The notes beneath the pieces are model-generated. The model had not been told where the DNA came from. It was given only the letters and a program-made list of their open reading frames with translations, and ran no database searches. The position numbers and the translations under genes are program-made. From Comamonadaceae bacterium (lineage in GTDB: Bacteria; Pseudomonadota; Gammaproteobacteria; Burkholderiales; Burkholderiaceae_C), in the NCBI GenBank assembly GCA_947460065.1, contig CANHGF010000145.1, positions 1-6,555 of the forward strand: a stretch of DNA of 6,555 nt, read 5' to 3'. This document shows, piece by piece, positions 5,164 through 6,555 of the stretch. How positions within the stretch are numbered: position 1 is the stretch's first letter; each line of letters opens with the position of its first letter.

Positions 5164-5688
5164 TCAGCGCTCGGGCGGCATGGCACCGGCACTCAGGCTG
5201 GTGACGGCGGCCAGGCGGCGCATCAATTGCTGCACCATGTCGCTGCGCATATCGCGGTAGAGCAGTACCTCTTCCTCTTCCTTTGCCAAGGCCGCTGTTT
5301 CGGCAAAGCCGATTTCGCGCTGCAGCAGCAATTCGGTCTCGGGAATCAGCTCGCGGCCGGCAGGGGTGATGAGCCGAAAGCGCAGACGCAGACGCAGCAC
5401 GAATTCACGCACCTGACCCGCGGCGTTCAGGCCGGCCACCACCTTCTCGCGCTGCTCGGAGCGCAGGTCCAAAATCACATCGGCGCCAGCGCGCTGCGCT
5501 GCAGCCGTCAGCACCCGCAGTTCGGGATTGAACTGCAGCGCGCGGGTGAGCTGTGGGCCCAGGCTTGAGCCCTCGGGCATCTGCAAATAGATGCTTCGAA
5601 ACGCGAAATTGGGCGCCTGCCGCAAGGCAAAGCCGCAGCCGACCAGCAGCGCCAGCGGGCCGGACAGGACGAGCATGCGGCGCTGCAT
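5164..5688 (-). CDS. lptE: LPS-assembly lipoprotein LptE
   Basis: Outer-membrane lipoprotein that plugs and stabilises the LptD barrel, the last step of lipopolysaccharide transport to the cell surface. The product is 174 aa, within the range of betaproteobacterial LptE and shorter than E. coli LptE (193). The N-terminus is a lipoprotein signal: basic MQRR, hydrophobic core to residue 16, and lipobox Leu15-Val-Gly-Cys18, so Cys18 should be lipidated. CGFALR (18-23) is the typical start of the mature protein. A compact alpha/beta domain follows, with an Arg-rich strand REFVLRLRLRFRLI (94-107). The ATG at 5688 is taken as the start; Met5 (codon 5676-5674) would leave a very short n-region. It lies 5 bp after leuS, so co-transcription is near certain, and its own Shine-Dalgarno is weak. 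Confidence 0.93.
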   Translation of the reverse strand: MQRRMLVLSGPLALLVGCGFALRQAPNFAFRSIYLQMPEGSSLGPQLTRALQFNPELRVLTAAAQRAGADVILDLRSEQREKVVAGLNAAGQVREFVLRLRLRFRLITPAGRELIPETELLLQREIGFAETAALAKEEEEVLLYRDMRSDMVQQLMRRLAAVTSLSAGAMPPER

Positions 5689-5693
5689 GGCGC

Positions 5694-6555
5694 TCAGATC
5701 ACCAGGTTGACCAGCCGGCCTGGCACGACCACGATCTTTTTCGGCGCCGCGCCTGCGGCCTGCTTGATGAAAGCCTCGCTGGCCAGGGCAGCAGCCTCGA
5801 TCTGCGCCTTGTCGGCGCCAGCCGGCACGGTCAGGGCGCCGCGCAGCTTGCCGTTGATCTGCAGCACCAACTCGATCTCGTCTTGCACCAAGGCCGATGC
5901 ATCAACCTGAGGCCAGGGCGCATCGAGCAAATCGCCTGAGCGGGCGGCGTAGCCCAGCTCGCTCCACAGCTTGGCGCTGATGTGGGGGCAGGTGGGATAG
6001 AGCAAGCGCAGCAACAAAGACACACCTTCGCACAGCACGGCGCAGTCGCCTTCGCTGGCATCGGTCTTGAAGCCTTCGAGGGCGTTGAGCAACTTCATGC
6101 AGCCCGAGACCACGGTGTTGTACTGCATGCGCTCGTAGTCGTAGCTGACTTGTTTGAGCACCAAATGCAGCTCGCGGCGCAGGTCGAGCGCTTCTTTGCG
6201 CAGCTTGGCTTGGCTTAAATCACCCGCACAAGCTGCCTTGAGGCCGACCTCGTGTTTGACGGCAAAGTTCCACACGCGGCGCAAGAAACGGTAGCTGCCC
6301 TCGACCGCGCCGTCGTTCCACTCCAGCGTGGCCTCGGGCGGCGCGGTGAACATGGTGTAGAGGCGCGCGGTGTCGGCGCCGTATTTTTCGATCAGGTCCT
6401 GCGGGTCCACGCCATTGTTCTTGGACTTGGACATGGTGCCCACGCCTTCGTAGTCAATCGGCGTGCCCACGGGCAATCGGCCGTCACCACTGTCGGCCTC
6501 GTTCTTCAGGCGCACCCCGACGGTCTTGCCGGCCTCATCGAGCACATGCTCGACA
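5694..6555 (-). CDS. leuS: leucyl-tRNA synthetase, C-terminal third (5' end outside the window)
   Basis: Class I aminoacyl-tRNA synthetase that charges tRNA-Leu. The window holds the last 286 complete codons of a protein normally of about 860-880 aa; the HIGH motif, editing domain and most of the Rossmann fold are beyond the right edge. Visible in order are the KMSKS loop as TMSKSKNNGVDPQ (6437-6399), the stem-contact sequence YGADTARLYTMFTAPPEATLEW, the helical anticodon-binding domain (GSYRFLRRVWNF onwards), and the small C-terminal domain ending QINGKLRGALTVPAG and KKIVVVPGRLVNLVI. The first KMSKS residue is Thr (codon ACC), while the catalytic second Lys is present. The C-terminus is intact. 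It is the upstream gene of the leuS-lptE-holA-mtnN block. Confidence 0.96.
   Translation of the reverse strand, partial: VEHVLDEAGKTVGVRLKNEADSGDGRLPVGTPIDYEGVGTMSKSKNNGVDPQDLIEKYGADTARLYTMFTAPPEATLEWNDGAVEGSYRFLRRVWNFAVKHEVGLKAACAGDLSQAKLRKEALDLRRELHLVLKQVSYDYERMQYNTVVSGCMKLLNALEGFKTDASEGDCAVLCEGVSLLLRLLYPTCPHISAKLWSELGYAARSGDLLDAPWPQVDASALVQDEIELVLQINGKLRGALTVPAGADKAQIEAAALASEAFIKQAAGAAPKKIVVVPGRLVNLVI

Noticed and set aside
5115..5192. Upstream in-frame start for holA
   Set aside because: It would overlap lptE, add a Pro/Thr-rich stretch encoded by the tandem repeat, and precede the normal delta N-terminus.
1..6555. Hidden defence system, mobile element, CRISPR array or biosynthetic cluster
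   Set aside because: All eight coding regions belong to well-known housekeeping or transporter families with tight spacing and uniform composition; no integrase, transposase, spacer-repeat pattern or cargo gene is visible.

Overview
The window looks like ordinary core chromosome of a high-GC betaproteobacterium, most likely Burkholderiales and close to Comamonadaceae. This rests on recognisable protein families, the leuS-lptE-holA gene order, strong G/C bias at third codon positions and the general look of the proteins; no database search was possible. Nothing indicates phage, plasmid, transposase, CRISPR, tRNA or rRNA content. The long open frames on the opposite strand of the real genes are what GC-rich codon usage produces by chance.

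Layout. At the left edge (1-174, minus) is the N-terminus of alanine racemase (alr), running off the window. A 228-bp divergent intergenic region (175-402) follows; it holds a large imperfect palindrome (about 251-370) with an extended -10-like box and a small hairpin inside it. Three plus-strand genes come next: lplT (403-1683, lysophospholipid transporter), a DMT/EamA-family permease (1738-2673) with a terminator-like hairpin at its stop, and a Cys-type glutathione peroxidase (2761-3246). They meet a minus-strand block head-on with only 9 bp between the two stop codons. Read in its own direction from the right edge, that block is leuS (C-terminal third, 5694-6555), lptE (5164-5688), holA (4032-5114 by initiator, stop at 4029) and mtnN (3256-4032). 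It is tightly packed: 5 bp between leuS and lptE, 49 bp between lptE and holA, and a 4-bp ATGA overlap between holA and mtnN.

How the genes relate. The right block looks like one housekeeping transcription unit: leucyl-tRNA synthetase, an outer-membrane lipoprotein of LPS export, the clamp-loader delta subunit, and the nucleosidase that clears methylthioadenosine and S-adenosylhomocysteine. The left part is envelope-oriented: D-alanine supply for peptidoglycan (alr) and lysophospholipid recycling (lplT), followed by an exporter of unknown substrate and a peroxidase. I do not see a novel multi-gene system. The points most worth a second look are the alr-lplT palindrome, the 12-bp tandem repeat and TACAAT box before holA, the holA-mtnN coupling, and the Thr in place of the first Lys of the leuS KMSKS motif.
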